A stretch of 64,000 nt of DNA from Anagrus nilaparvatae (GCA_022575985.1 JAKSXM010000238.1:10806001-10870000); one strand, 5' to 3'; shown: positions 41,711-52,489, numbered from the stretch's first letter. Numbers and translations: made by a program. The notes: a model not told the origin generated them from the sequence alone.

Positions 41711-43252
41711 CTACAATAATTCTTTAATACATAAAAAAGGTGATAAATTAGTTAAACTATTTTTATCAATTTTTGTATCAAAATATTCTATATATAAAAT
41801 ATGAGTATCACCTTTGTCCTTTTTTTGACCCTTCTTTATGCCATTCAACAAATTTACTAATTCATTATTTATATTTATAATTAAGCAACTTATAAATTTA
41901 CAATATTTAAGTTTAGGTGATTTTAATACAATAGTTGCAAAAATTTGGTTTGAAATATTTGAACTACTTATTACAAAAACTTCTAAATTTGGAAACTCGA
42001 ATTCATTTAATTTTAGTTCAAAATACATGTTACAAATATATAATTTTTTTAATTTCTTACATTTACTTATAAAAAAAAAATTTTGACAAGAAAGTTCTTC
42101 CTGTTCTTCTATAGAATACATGTATGGCTCATCATTTAAATTAAATTTTAATGACTCGATATTTTCTAATTTACTTAAACATTTTCCTCCATCAGGTGTT
42201 ATATGAAATGAATTTAATAAATGAAATTCGAGTTCTTTTAAGCTAATACAGTTTACTAAATACTGTAAAAATCCATTGAAGTCATCAGTTGTAACATAAA
42301 ATGATTTTAAATTTGTAAAATTATTTAGAGCATTCAAAAACTTAGTACTACTTATGAATTCTATAGAAATTTTTTCTAAGTTTGTTAAAGATAAAAGAAT
42401 ATCAACTGAATTTTCTGAAACTTTTTGTAAACAAATTGAACGCAATTCTTTTTGACGAATAAGCAATTCATTTAATTTTTCAGAAATAGAAATTCCACCG
42501 CTTGTTACTGAAAGTTCGCTAAGTTTATCGATTTTACCTATATTTAATGCATCAATTACAAAATCAATGAAATTATCAGAAGTGTATGTTATAGTTCGTA
42601 ATTTTTTTAAATTTTTTAAATGAGACAAAAAGTTTAGAAAGTTTTTATTTAAATCAATTTCACAGTCATCTAAATTAAGTTCTTCTATCAGACCAGGATT
42701 TAAACTTGTTAAACAAAAAGAATTTAGTTTTATCCGTCTTAAACATAAATTTTTTATCCGCTTATTTTTTTCAAAAAGCTCATATTCAGTTTCTGTAGAA
42801 ACATCAATCCAAGTTAATTCTATATCAGTAATATTCTGGCAATAAGTTGCAGATTCATTTATGACTTTAGACCAATTTACCCTATCAATATTACCATTAA
42901 AATATAAACTGTTTAAATATTTACCACATCTTCGAATGATTAGACTAATGAAATCAGTGTTTCGTGTTTCATTTTTATCAATTAAATATTTATTTTCAAA
43001 ATATTTATCTATTTTTAAGGTATTGACATGGTTCCATGACTGTTTGCTCAATGTGTTCCATCTAATATTCACTATTTCTAATTTTAATTTTTCTTCTATT
43101 GATAAGTACTCAAAAATTTGTATCAAACAGTCATCAACCAGGTCGTTGATATTTACTACTTCGGAGCATTCTACTTCTTGAACAACTGCTAGTGATTCTT
43201 GATCATCTGGAAAATATTTTTTATGTTTATATATCTTATTAAATTCAAACAT
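41711..43252 (-). CDS. F-box/LRR protein F1, intronless
   Basis: One uninterrupted frame of 513 codons. An F-box lies at about residues 35-75 (NINDLVDDCLIQIFEYLSIE ... RWNTLSKQSW), and leucine-rich repeats fill the rest (repeats such as LIEELNLDDCEIDLN). F-boxes bind Skp1 in SCF ubiquitin ligases; the LRR face would choose the substrate. The ATG at 43252 aligns with the ancestral start of F3, and MFEFNKIYK matches its LEFNKIYK. The N-terminal third and 5' flank resemble F3. The rest of the protein and the 3' flank resemble F2, so this copy looks recombinant, with a switch near 42.76 kb. No signal peptide, so cytoplasmic or nuclear. Target unknown. Confidence 0.85.
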   Translation of the reverse strand: MFEFNKIYKHKKYFPDDQESLAVVQEVECSEVVNINDLVDDCLIQIFEYLSIEEKLKLEIVNIRWNTLSKQSWNHVNTLKIDKYFENKYLIDKNETRNTDFISLIIRRCGKYLNSLYFNGNIDRVNWSKVINESATYCQNITDIELTWIDVSTETEYELFEKNKRIKNLCLRRIKLNSFCLTSLNPGLIEELNLDDCEIDLNKNFLNFLSHLKNLKKLRTITYTSDNFIDFVIDALNIGKIDKLSELSVTSGGISISEKLNELLIRQKELRSICLQKVSENSVDILLSLTNLEKISIEFISSTKFLNALNNFTNLKSFYVTTDDFNGFLQYLVNCISLKELEFHLLNSFHITPDGGKCLSKLENIESLKFNLNDEPYMYSIEEQEELSCQNFFFISKCKKLKKLYICNMYFELKLNEFEFPNLEVFVISSSNISNQIFATIVLKSPKLKYCKFISCLIININNELVNLLNGIKKGQKKDKGDTHILYIEYFDTKIDKNSLTNLSPFLCIKELL

Positions 43253-43288
43253 ATTATAACTCTAAATCTTTTTATCAGTGACCTAGGC

Positions 43289-43390
43289 CAAAACAAAGAG
43301 CCTCAGATCGCAATATTTATCAACCTCGGCTATGCCTTAATATAAACTAATAATTTACTTGCGATCTATGGCATTCTTTATTTACTCTTT
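43289..43390. repeat. MITE remnant in F1 promoter
   Basis: GCCTCAGATCGCAATATTTA ... TTTACTTGCGATCTATGGCA is an inverted pair around CAACCTCGGCTATGCC, a worn copy of the CATTCTTTAT MITE. The same copy, at the same place, precedes F3 (52095-52190) and, more diverged, F2 (48500-48590). Confidence 0.5.
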
Positions 43391-44411
43391 TGGATAAAAA
43401 ATTTACCTAAGCTGTCCATTTTTTTTAATATAATTTGCCTTGGTTTCAACAATATTTATCTTTGAATGGAGCTTCATATACAAACATAACCTCGTATCTG
43501 TAAAATCACAATAATAATTATCATAAATATTCTCAAAGAAAATTATTATATTTGATAAACATTATTATATTATTTTAACACTAAAACTTCGAGAATAACT
43601 TTATTATTTAAAATTTTAATTAATTAATTAATTATATAAAATACTTGGTTAAATTTTTAAAACGGTTACCTTATTTATTCTTAAAACTTGTGTGTTATGG
43701 CTTATGCAGCGTGAAAAAAATATTGCAGCAATAAATTGCTATGCAAACGTACTTAATTATTACAAAGTTTAATTCACCAATATTTGTACTATTAAATTTA
43801 AACTTTTTTTAAACTCTTATATTTACGAAAAAACTTTAATTTTTGCAAGTATGTGTATTTGCTCAGTGTTTACTAGTTTTATAACCGCGACTAATTATTC
43901 TGTTGATAAGGTAGGGGCCTTTCTTTGTAACAGTCAATAAAAATTTAAGTATATTTGCAAATTATAAGTATACCTATTTTGAATAGTCGAAATATAAAGA
44001 CTAATCTAGACTTTATAAGTCGAAAAATGGGGTTTTCTTTTAATAATCAACTCCAAGTCCAGACTGTCAACACTTTTTTGTGGAATCAAAATACATATTT
44101 TTCGGTGCACTGAGAATCGTTGATTTGTAGAGTAGCGTAAATATCGTAATAAAAAAATTATTATTCATGTTTCCTTTTAAATTTTGAGCTAAATTTTTTT
44201 TTTCAATATTCGAGAATAAAGTAATCCGTAGGAAATGGCAAAATATTTTTTATTAAAAATTAAAAAATTAAAGAATAATCAGATCCAAGAAATCAAGTAA
44301 AAAGATGTTTCTAAAATTAATATAAAAAATTAGCGAGAAAATTAGGTACTAAGTCCAAAAATTTTTTAAAAAATTAATGTTTTTTGATTTTTTGGTGGCA
44401 AAAATTTAAGA

Positions 44412-46200
44412 TATAAGGGGTATATATGGAAAAATGTCAGATTTTTTTTTCTTCAAATTTTTCCGCGTTTTGTACTGGAAAAGGTCTGAAACAGTGAAAA
44501 ACTGAAATCAATATAGTTCACCGGATCAGAGAACTCAAAAAACTTGATATAAATGGATTAAGTAAGTTTTAACCCTCCGCCTGTCCTCTATATTTTTACC
44601 TCCTCGGCCTGTCCTCAGGGTCGATATCGTCCGCGTCATTTTTTAACACCTTTAAAAACAATTTTTGGCCAAAATTTTTTTTTGAGGTTTTAGATAAACA
44701 TCCCAACTAAAGATTAAAAAAGGTTTTTGGCTAAAATGTCCGCTCAGTTTTGCGGAAAAAATTCCGGAGCAGCGGAAAACGATCATTTTTTCGATTTTTG
44801 GTTAAAAATTCATAACTCCGGCCCTAATGGGTATTAAGGAAAAATATTCTAGTGTTTTAAGCTTCAGATATATGCCTTCAAAAAAAACCTACCCATATTT
44901 GGCTCCGCTGAAAAAACCTTAATTATTTCGCAATCTGAAAATAGGCCTTTTTTCGAGTAAAAAAATTTTTAAAAATTGAAGGTTATTTGGGATAAAAACC
45001 CACTTAGGGGCATTAAATGTTCAAAAAAGTTATTTAAAAATATACTTCACCCTTTGTATAAGTAAAGAAAAAAAATTTTTTCAAAAAAAATTAAGTTTTT
45101 TGGTCGAAATACAATTAAATTTTGGAAAAGTAAAAAAATGAGTTTTATTAGTGAAAACGGGTCAAAAACACGTATTTTTTTATGTTACATTCATTTGTAC
45201 ATGAAAAAAGTATGATATATGAAGAAATTACTTCATTTGGAGCAAAAATAACAAAAATTTTTACTTGCAAGAAATAGCAAAAAAACTCCCTCCGCCTGAC
45301 CTCAGGGTCGATATCGTCCACGGTCCAACTTTGCACACACGGTACGGCTAAGCGGCTAAACCAAAATTAACGCGCTTTGGCGTGTGTTCATAATATTTGC
45401 CTAAGTTTTTTTAGGTGGGGTAACCAACCATCACCCATTGCACATGTCTGCGTTACAGCTATATCGTAAAAAGTCGATGGACGATATCGACCCTGAGGAC
45501 AGGCGAAGGGTTAAAATTTTTGCATTTTTAGACATTTTTGCTTTATTCACATAAAACAATGTGAATTGGTAAAAATTCCTTATGAATCAAGTTTTCTAAC
45601 ACTAAAAGTGCTTATGAAATGCTGAAACTGAATTTTTTTGAAAATTTTTATTTTGGCCAAAATCGAAAGGGGTATGTATGAAAAAATATCGAATTTTTTT
45701 TTCTTCAAATTTTTCGTTCTTATGTACTGAAAAAAGTCTGAAACAGTAAAAAACTTAAATCAATATGGTTCCCTGGGTCAGGATGCTCAAAAAACCTGAT
45801 ATAAATGCAGTGAGTTATAAAATTTTTGGATTTTTAAAAATTTTGGTTTTATTAGCATAAAACCATTCGAATTGGTACAAATTCCTTATAAACCATGTTT
45901 TCTAATAAAAAAAAGTGCTGATGAAATGGGCAAACCACATTTTCTTGACAATTTTTATTTTGCCCAAAAACGAAAGGGGTTTATATGGAAAATTGTCAGA
46001 TTTTTTGATTTTTCGAATTTTTCATTTTTTTTTTGTACTGGAAAAGGTCTGAAACAGTAAAAAACTTAAATCAATATGACTAACCGGGTCAAAGAACCCA
46101 AAAAATCTGATATAAATAGATTTAAATAAGTTTTAAAATTATTTGATTTTTAGAAATTTTTGCTTCATTCGCATAAAACCATTTGAATTGGTTAAAATTC
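44412..46200. repeat. About 307-bp tandem repeat, three units
   Basis: Units start near 44412, 45664 and 45971, each with CGAAAGGGGT-like, GTCTGAAACAGT, TAAATCAATAT and CATAAAACCAT landmarks in order. The first is split by the TTAA element at 44579-45514. A further part-unit lies at about 53906-54050, upstream of F3. It is noncoding. Confidence 0.65.
44579..45514. mobile_element. piggyBac-like nonautonomous element (TTAA)
   Basis: TTAA flanks (44579-44582, 45511-45514) with inverted termini CCCTCCGCCTGTCC and GGACAGGCGAAGGG. Subterminal TCAGGGTCGATATCGTCC is inverted at the right as GGACGATATCGACCCTGA, and an extra copy lies near 45300. There is no transposase frame. It is about 930 bp and inserted in a tandem repeat unit. 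Confidence 0.75.
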
Positions 46201-46234
46201 TGAAAAGATTAGTTAATTAGTTAATTATTCATGA

Positions 46235-46575
46235 TTAATTCTATTATCTATATGTATTTATTAAGTATATCAGAATTTGTAATCTTGTTTACTTTTTTAT
46301 TTTGGTATATATGAGGCGTTAATCACGAGTTTTATAGCCACATTTAGGAACACTTAGATATCTTTCGGTTAATACACATAAGCGAACATTATTTAATTTA
46401 CAATACGTCAATTTTTTTATTTCCTGGAACACAGTTACCTAATAATAGTAGCATCTATAAATTATGAAAATTTTGAATGCAAGTTTAAAATACTATCATT
46501 GAATTTTAATTTAAAAAATGGTCTCGAAATCAATGAAAATGAGAAATAAAAATTAATTAGTGAATTTTCAGCATG
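46235..46575 (+). pseudogene. Deleted copy of secreted-protein gene G
   Basis: 46235-46412 matches the region before the gene G start (54330-54515: GAGTTTTATAGCCACATTTA, CAATACGTCAATTT). It is joined directly to a match of the middle of G's last exon (TTTCCTGGAACACAGTTA; CTATCATTGAATTT; GGTCTCGAAATCAATGAAAA). Exons 1-6 are missing and the frame ends in TAA where G reads on. Non-functional relic. Confidence 0.7.
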
Positions 46576-46873
46576 TGAAAACTATTTTTTAACACAGTCA
46601 TTTTTTAAACAGTATTTCTTTCAATGAAAAATTCAATAATTACTTAAAAGTATACAGGTTTATTTTCTCAAAGTTATGTATATTTTTAACTTGAAAAACT
46701 TTAAATGTATTCAATATTCTAGGAAAATTCAATGACAATATACAAATTAATTAGAAAAAAAATTTTTGTTTTATTATCAAAATTAAACACCATAATTTTA
46801 CAAATTAATTTAGATTCTTATAAGTATTACATTTAAATTTCTTGAAAAATGTAATATTTTAATTATTAGTTGG

Positions 46874-48430
46874 CTATAGTAATCTTTCTTTAATGCATAA
46901 AAAAGGTGCTAAATTAGTTAAACTATTTTTATCAATTTTAGTTTCCTGATACTCTATATTTAAAATATGAGTATCGCCTTTTTCCTTTTTTTGATCCTTT
47001 TTTATGCTTTTCAACAAATTTACTAATTCATTATTTATATTTATAATAAAGCAACTTCTAAATTTACAATATTTAAGTTTAGGTGATTTTAATACAATAG
47101 TTGCAAAAATTTGGTTTGAAATATTTGAACTACTTATTTCAAAAACTTCTAAATTTGGAAACTCGAATTCGTTTAATTCTCTTCCAAAATACATGTTACT
47201 AATTTCTAATTTTTTTAATTTCTTACATTTACTTATAAAAAATAAATTTTGACGGAAAAGTTCTTCCTCGTATTCTATAGGATCTTTTACTACTTGAAAT
47301 TTTAATGATTCGATATTTTCTAATTTACTTAAACATTTTCCTCCATCAGGTGTAATATGAAATGAATCAATTATTACGAATTCGAGTTCTTTTAAGTTAA
47401 TACATTTTAATATATACGGTAAAATTTCATTGAATCCAGACGTCCAAACATGCAATGATTTTAAGTTTGTGAAATGATTTAGAGCAATCAAAAACTTGGT
47501 ATTTAACCATTTGATATAAATTTCTTCTAAGTTAGATAAAGATAAAAGAATATCAACAGAAGTTTCTGGAATTTGTTCTAAACAAATCTCACGCAATTCT
47601 TTTTGACGGATAAGCAATTCATTTAATTTTTCAGTATTCGAAATTTTAAAGCTTCCTATTGTAATTTCGCTAAGTTTATCAATTTCGCCTATATTTAATG
47701 CATCAATCACAAAATTAATGTAAATATTATCATAGTATTGTATTTCTAATTTTTTTAATTTTTTTAAATTAGATAAAAAGTTTAGAAAGTTTTTGTTTAA
47801 ATCAATTTCACAGCTATCTAAAATAAGTTCTTCTATCAGACTAGGATTTAAACTAGTTAAACAAACAGAATTTAGTTTTATCCGTCTTAAACATAAATTT
47901 TTTATCTGCTTATTTTTTTCAAACAGTAACTTAAAAGTTTCTTCAGAAACCTCATTTATACAATTTACTTCTAATTCAGTAATATTACAGCAAAAATTAA
48001 GAGATTCATTTATGACTTTTGACCAATTTACGTTTTTTATAAAACCGTTAAAAAATAAGTTATGCAAATAGTTACCACATCTTTGAATAATTAGAATAAT
48101 AAAATTGGTATTTTTTGTTTCATTTTCAGACAGTAAATATTTATTTTTAAAAGATTTATCGATTCTTAGACTGTTGGTGTGGCTCCATGAAAGTTTGCTC
48201 GCTGTGCTCCATCTTTTATTCACTGCCTCCATTTTTATTTTTTCTTCAATTGGTAAGAACTCAAAAATATGAATTAAACAGTCATCAACCAAGTTGTTGA
48301 TATTTACTTCATCGTATTTTATTTCTTCGAAATCCATAAGTGATTCGCCATCAATCGATTTCTCGATCGATTTTTTGGACTTGACTAAGTCTAAAATGTT
48401 TAAAAATAAATATATAACAAAGTTTCTCAT
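46874..48430 (-). CDS. F-box/LRR protein F2 with hydrophobic N-terminus, intronless
   Basis: A single frame of 518 codons from the ATG at 48430. The start differs from F1 and F3: MRNFVIYLFLNILDLVKSKK is a hydrophobic stretch after a short basic start, resembling a weak signal peptide or anchor. The F-box (NINNLVDDCLIHIFEFL ... RWSTASKLSW) begins near residue 48, followed by LRRs. From about residue 165 on it is almost identical to F1 in DNA and protein, for example the shared FHITPDGGKCLSKLENIESL. If the leader works, the protein is secreted and could not serve a cytosolic SCF complex. If not, translation may begin at the internal MDFEEIKYDEV, just before the F-box. Function otherwise as F1. 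Confidence 0.8.
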   Translation of the reverse strand: MRNFVIYLFLNILDLVKSKKSIEKSIDGESLMDFEEIKYDEVNINNLVDDCLIHIFEFLPIEEKIKMEAVNKRWSTASKLSWSHTNSLRIDKSFKNKYLLSENETKNTNFIILIIQRCGNYLHNLFFNGFIKNVNWSKVINESLNFCCNITELEVNCINEVSEETFKLLFEKNKQIKNLCLRRIKLNSVCLTSLNPSLIEELILDSCEIDLNKNFLNFLSNLKKLKKLEIQYYDNIYINFVIDALNIGEIDKLSEITIGSFKISNTEKLNELLIRQKELREICLEQIPETSVDILLSLSNLEEIYIKWLNTKFLIALNHFTNLKSLHVWTSGFNEILPYILKCINLKELEFVIIDSFHITPDGGKCLSKLENIESLKFQVVKDPIEYEEELFRQNLFFISKCKKLKKLEISNMYFGRELNEFEFPNLEVFEISSSNISNQIFATIVLKSPKLKYCKFRSCFIININNELVNLLKSIKKDQKKEKGDTHILNIEYQETKIDKNSLTNLAPFLCIKERLL

Positions 48431-48499
48431 CAATGGCCAGAAACACGTGTTTTCTAACCAATAAAAACGAAAAATTTTATATTAACCTAGGCCGCAAAA

Positions 48500-48590
48500 T
48501 AAAATGCTGATATTTCAGTATTTATCATTCTTGGCTATACCTCAGATAATAATTTACCTGAAATTAATAGCATTATTTATTTTTCCGGCC
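48500..48590. repeat. Diverged MITE remnant in F2 promoter
   Basis: CTTGGCTATACCTCAG ... TAATTTACCTGAAATTAATAG matches the element before F1 and F3 in order, but is more decayed. Confidence 0.35.
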
Positions 48591-49219
48591 ATGGGCATAA
48601 AAATATACTACTTACCTAAATTGCTCATTTTGTTTTATTCAATCCGTTATAGTTTTTTCAATATTCTACTTTGTCGCCAATGCTTCTGCTACTAAACTGT
48701 AAATCTTCTTTGATTATTTAGATATCTTCAGAAAAATATAATGTTCAAAATGGAAATAAATTAAAAAATTTACTAAGATAAATTACTATGTTAATAAACA
48801 TTATTTTTTGCAAGTATATTAATTATCTCTGTTACAATTCATGCGCATCTCATTTTTCTATGGATAAGTTAGGAGACTACTTTTACAATTGCCAATAAAT
48901 ATATTAGGTAATAATTATGTTCCAAAATGATTACCATTTGGCCATTTGGGGCATTCTTTTTTTATATGGGGGTTTATTTTATAAAGTCAAGCACATTGAA
49001 CTCCTACCTCTTTCACTCTTATGGTTTTTGACCTGTTTTTGACTTTAAAAAATAACCCTATACGGAACGGTACGACGAAAAAGGTCTTGCGGAAAAAGGT
49101 CAGTGGTACTAACTTTACATAAATAAATACACATATTTATTTCAATTTATCATTTAGTTTCGGTTGGCACTACTGCCTTGCGAATCTCTAAAATGTGCCT
49201 AATGAATAAATTTAAAAAA

Positions 49220-49335
49220 AATTTTTTTAATGTTTAAGCATTTGCAATCATTTGAGCAAGAAAAACAAATCTGCTAGCCACAAGTAGAAATCCGGTAGCG
49301 TTAAGCGAAAACTCTACTTGTGGCAAGTAATAATA
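49220..49335. repeat. Worn MITE remnant
   Basis: CATTTGCAATCATTTGAGCA and CTAGCCACAAG/CTTGTGGCAAG resemble the nested element at 27917-28209 (CATTTGCAATCGTTTGACAA, GCTACAAGCGG). Confidence 0.4.
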
Positions 49336-49398
49336 AGAGAGTTTTTAGTTTTTAATTTTGGTCAAATCATTTAATTTAGTTTTTATTATGATTATCAA

Positions 49399-49846
49399 GA
49401 AATTCATAATTTTGCTTCGGATGACATTTTTAAAAATTTAGTTAAGAATGTCTCGAGGAATGTTGAGGACAATGAATATGAAACAAATATTTTGAATGAA
49501 TTTTTATATTCGAAAGTATATAAAGTTTATTTTTATATAAAATTCAATACATTTTACACTGATTAAATTTTTTAGTAAGAGAATAAATAATGCTGTTGTA
49601 TTTGAAAAAGAAGGAAATATCAATTTACATTCTGTTCATAATGTCTCTAAAAAATCTGTATTCATGAAAGTAGAAAATATTGTCCTTGAAACAAAATTTA
49701 TTTCACCAGAAAATAGCAATTTAAAAATGTCAGTAACAATTGAATCTAAAAATTCAGAGTGTAAAGTAAAAATTATATCAATTGATTTGACATTTGAAAA
49801 ACTTGAAAAAACAAATAAAATTATGAAATGTGAAAATATATGGTAA
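49399..49846 (+). pseudogene. Paralogue remnant of secreted-protein gene G
   Basis: Two open segments match the last two exons of gene G. 49399-49515 reads HNFASDDIFKNLVKNV, like G's HNSLAHSIFSNIRKK. 49576-49846 reads MSVTIESKNSECKVKIISID, like G's MSASITYENSACKFEILSLN, and ends KIMKCENIW, like KIITCKDLW. A GT at 49516 and an AG at 49574-49575 bound a 60-base gap, but the phases do not join. No signal-peptide or upstream exons were found, and an internal block of G's last exon is missing. Confidence 0.6.
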
Positions 49847-50354
49847 ATTGTCAAATAATTTGTATATTTATTATAGAATCTATTTTAATAAATAACTTAT
49901 TGATTATTTTAAATTACAAATTATTGAAAATTATTATTGTCACAAGGTCTTATAATTAATTTCTATATGATAAATTTTAATTCAGCACCATAGTCTCAAT
50001 TTTTACTTCCAAATATTGCCACCGGTTATATAGGGTTACATAAGATTAAATACTTATTCAATAAATAATACAATTATTTTTAGAAAAAATAGCAAATTAA
50101 TTATTAGCTCAATGTTTACAAAAACTCTTAAAAACATTAGTATTTATTTTTACCAAAACACAACTATTTAAAAATAATATCTTCAATTAATCATAAGATT
50201 TTAGTGAAATTGTATGCTTGAATATTTTAGGTATTCAAATATATTCTAAAAATTATTTGAAAGATTATTTTTAAAGCTATAAAGAAGAATTTATAATAAA
50301 GTTAACAAATAATTTTAAAAATTTCATTATATTCTTATGGTTATTACATTTAAA

Positions 50355-51905
50355 TTATGGTATGTATGGATGCCATAATTCTTTAACAGTTAAAAAAGGC
50401 GATACATTAATTACATCGTTTTTATTAATATTTGTTTTATAATACTCTATGTTTAAATTATTGGTACCAACTGTACCATTTTTTATATGATTTACCAAAT
50501 TAATAAATTCATTGTTTATGTTAAAACACCATCTAATAATGCAATGTTTAAGTTTGGGTGATTTTGATATAACAGCAGCTAAAATTTCATTTGTAACCTC
50601 AGATTCAGTGATTTCAAGAACTTCTAAATTAGGAAATTCAAATTCCATCGTTTCTTTACTTAAATCAACGTTAGAAAATTCTAAAATTTTTAATTTCTTA
50701 CATTTACTTATGAAAAATAAATTTTGACAATATTCTAATCCTTGATTTGTAAAATTTTCTCTACATTTAACTTTTAATGATTCTAAATTATCTAACTTAT
50801 TTAAATAATTTCCTCCGCAAGGTGTTACATTAAGTGAATAATATGTTCTTAATTTCAGTTCTTTTAAAAGTATACATTTTGATATATATGGTATAAATTC
50901 ATTAAATTCCTTTACACCAAAATCATATATTGATTTTAAATTTGTAAAACGATTCAGAGAATTTAAAAAATCATCGTTTAAACGTTGACAACTAATTACT
51001 TCAAGACTATTTAATGATAAAAGAGTATCAATTAAATTTTTTGGAACACTATATAAACAAATTTCACGCAATTCTTTTTGACGGATAAGAAATTCATGAA
51101 GTTTTTCAGTATTGAAAATTCTCAAAAATTCTTTAATATTTTCAAATGAAAGTTTTTTTAGTTTTTTTATTTTACTGGTATATAATGCATCTATTAGATC
51201 ACTTATTTCAATATAGCCGTCCAAGAAATCGTTTCCTATTTCTAATATTTTTATGTTTGCTAAATTGGACAAAAATTTATACAAAATTTGCGAGAAATTT
51301 TCATTAAAAATTTCATAGCAATCCAAAATAAAAACTTCGATCAAACCTGGATTTAAATTTGATAAACTAGAAGGATTTAATTCCATGATCCTTAAAGAAA
51401 CATTTTTTAAATTTTTATTTTTTTCAAATAGTAGCTCATAATTAGTTTCTGTAGCAACAGCATCAATGGAAATTAATTCTAAATCAGTAATATTCTGACA
51501 ATAATTTACAGATTCATTTATGACTTTTGACCAATTGATCCTATCAATATTACCATTAAAATATAAACTGTTTACATATTTACCACATCTTTGAATGATT
51601 AGACTAATGAAATCAGTGTTTCGTTTTTCATTTTCATCAAGTAAATATTTATTTTCAAAATATTCATCTATTTTTAAGCTATTTACATGGTTCCATGACT
51701 GTTTGCTCAATATGTTCCATCTTTTATTCACTATTTCTAATTTTAATTTTTCTTCTATTGTTAAGTACTCAAAAATATGTATCAAACAGTCATCAACCAG
51801 GTCGTTGATATTTACTGCTTCGAAGCATTCTTGAACAACTACTAGTGATTTTTGATCATCTGGAAAATATTTTTTACGTTTATATATCTTATTAAATTCT
51901 AACAA
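50355..51905 (-). pseudogene. F-box/LRR gene F3, start codon split by insertion
   Basis: An open frame of 516 codons with an F-box near residues 30-72 (NINDLVDDCLIHIFEYLTIE) and LRRs to the end, close to F1 in its first third. It has no ATG. The codon in place of the start is TTG, an in-frame stop lies about 21 bases upstream, and the first internal Met is past the F-box. The expected ATG (as in F1) is found at 52045, cut off by a 133-bp insertion (51905-52037) between copies of TCTAACA. From that ATG translation would stop after five codons. No GT-AG intron would restore it. The rest is undamaged, so the loss is recent, or the gene uses a non-AUG or distant start. Confidence 0.8.
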
Positions 51906-52037
51906 TATTGTATATTCTTTACTTTAAAATATTCAATAAGCCTTGATAATGAAGACTGAAGGTCTTCGAAACGTGGGCAATTTATTGAAAAAATAAAGCA
52001 AATTGTTAGCTAAGAAATCAAATATTTTTATTTAATA
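51905..52037. mobile_element. 133-bp insertion with 7-bp target duplication
   Basis: Bounded by TCTAACA at 51898-51904 and 52038-52044. It is absent at the matching place in F1. No inverted termini. It contains a hairpin, GAAGAC-TGAAG-GTCTTC, followed by GAAACG (51951-51973). Confidence 0.7.
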
Positions 52038-52094
52038 TCTAACATATTATATTTTTAAATCAATCTTTTTATCAGTGACCTAGGTCAAAAGAAA

Positions 52095-52190
52095 GAGCCT
52101 CAGATCGCAATATTTTTCAACCTCGGCTATGCCTTAATATAAACTAATAATTTACTTGCGATCTATGGCATTCTTTATTTACTATTTTGG
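52095..52190. repeat. MITE remnant in F3 promoter
   Basis: GCCTCAGATCGCAATATTTT ... TACTTGCGATCTATGGCATT, nearly identical to the copy before F1. Confidence 0.5.
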
Positions 52191-52489
52191 CTAAAAAATT
52201 TACCTAAACTGTCCATTTCTTTAAATATAATTTGCCTTGGTTTCAACAATATTATCTTCGATATTATCTTCAATACTATTTATCATCAACTGGAGCTTCA
52301 AATGCAAACATAGCTTCGTATATCTGTGAAAGTTAATTAGGGCATCACAATAATAATTATCATAAATATTCTCAAAGAAAATTATTATATTTGATAAACA
52401 TTGTTATATTATTTTTCTTGTCAGTGGCCAGAAAACGCGTATTTCCCTGACTGACTGACTGACGAAGAAAAATTACTTATTATAATTTT

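Noticed and set aside
41838..43181. Plus-strand frames opposite the F-box genes
   Set aside because: Antisense shadows of the minus-strand LRR coding sequence; similar ones recur opposite F2 and F3.
51898..52045. The 133-bp insertion in F3 as a newly gained intron
   Set aside because: The only GT and AG at its edges (both within the 7-bp repeat) would splice away the ATG and shift the frame.
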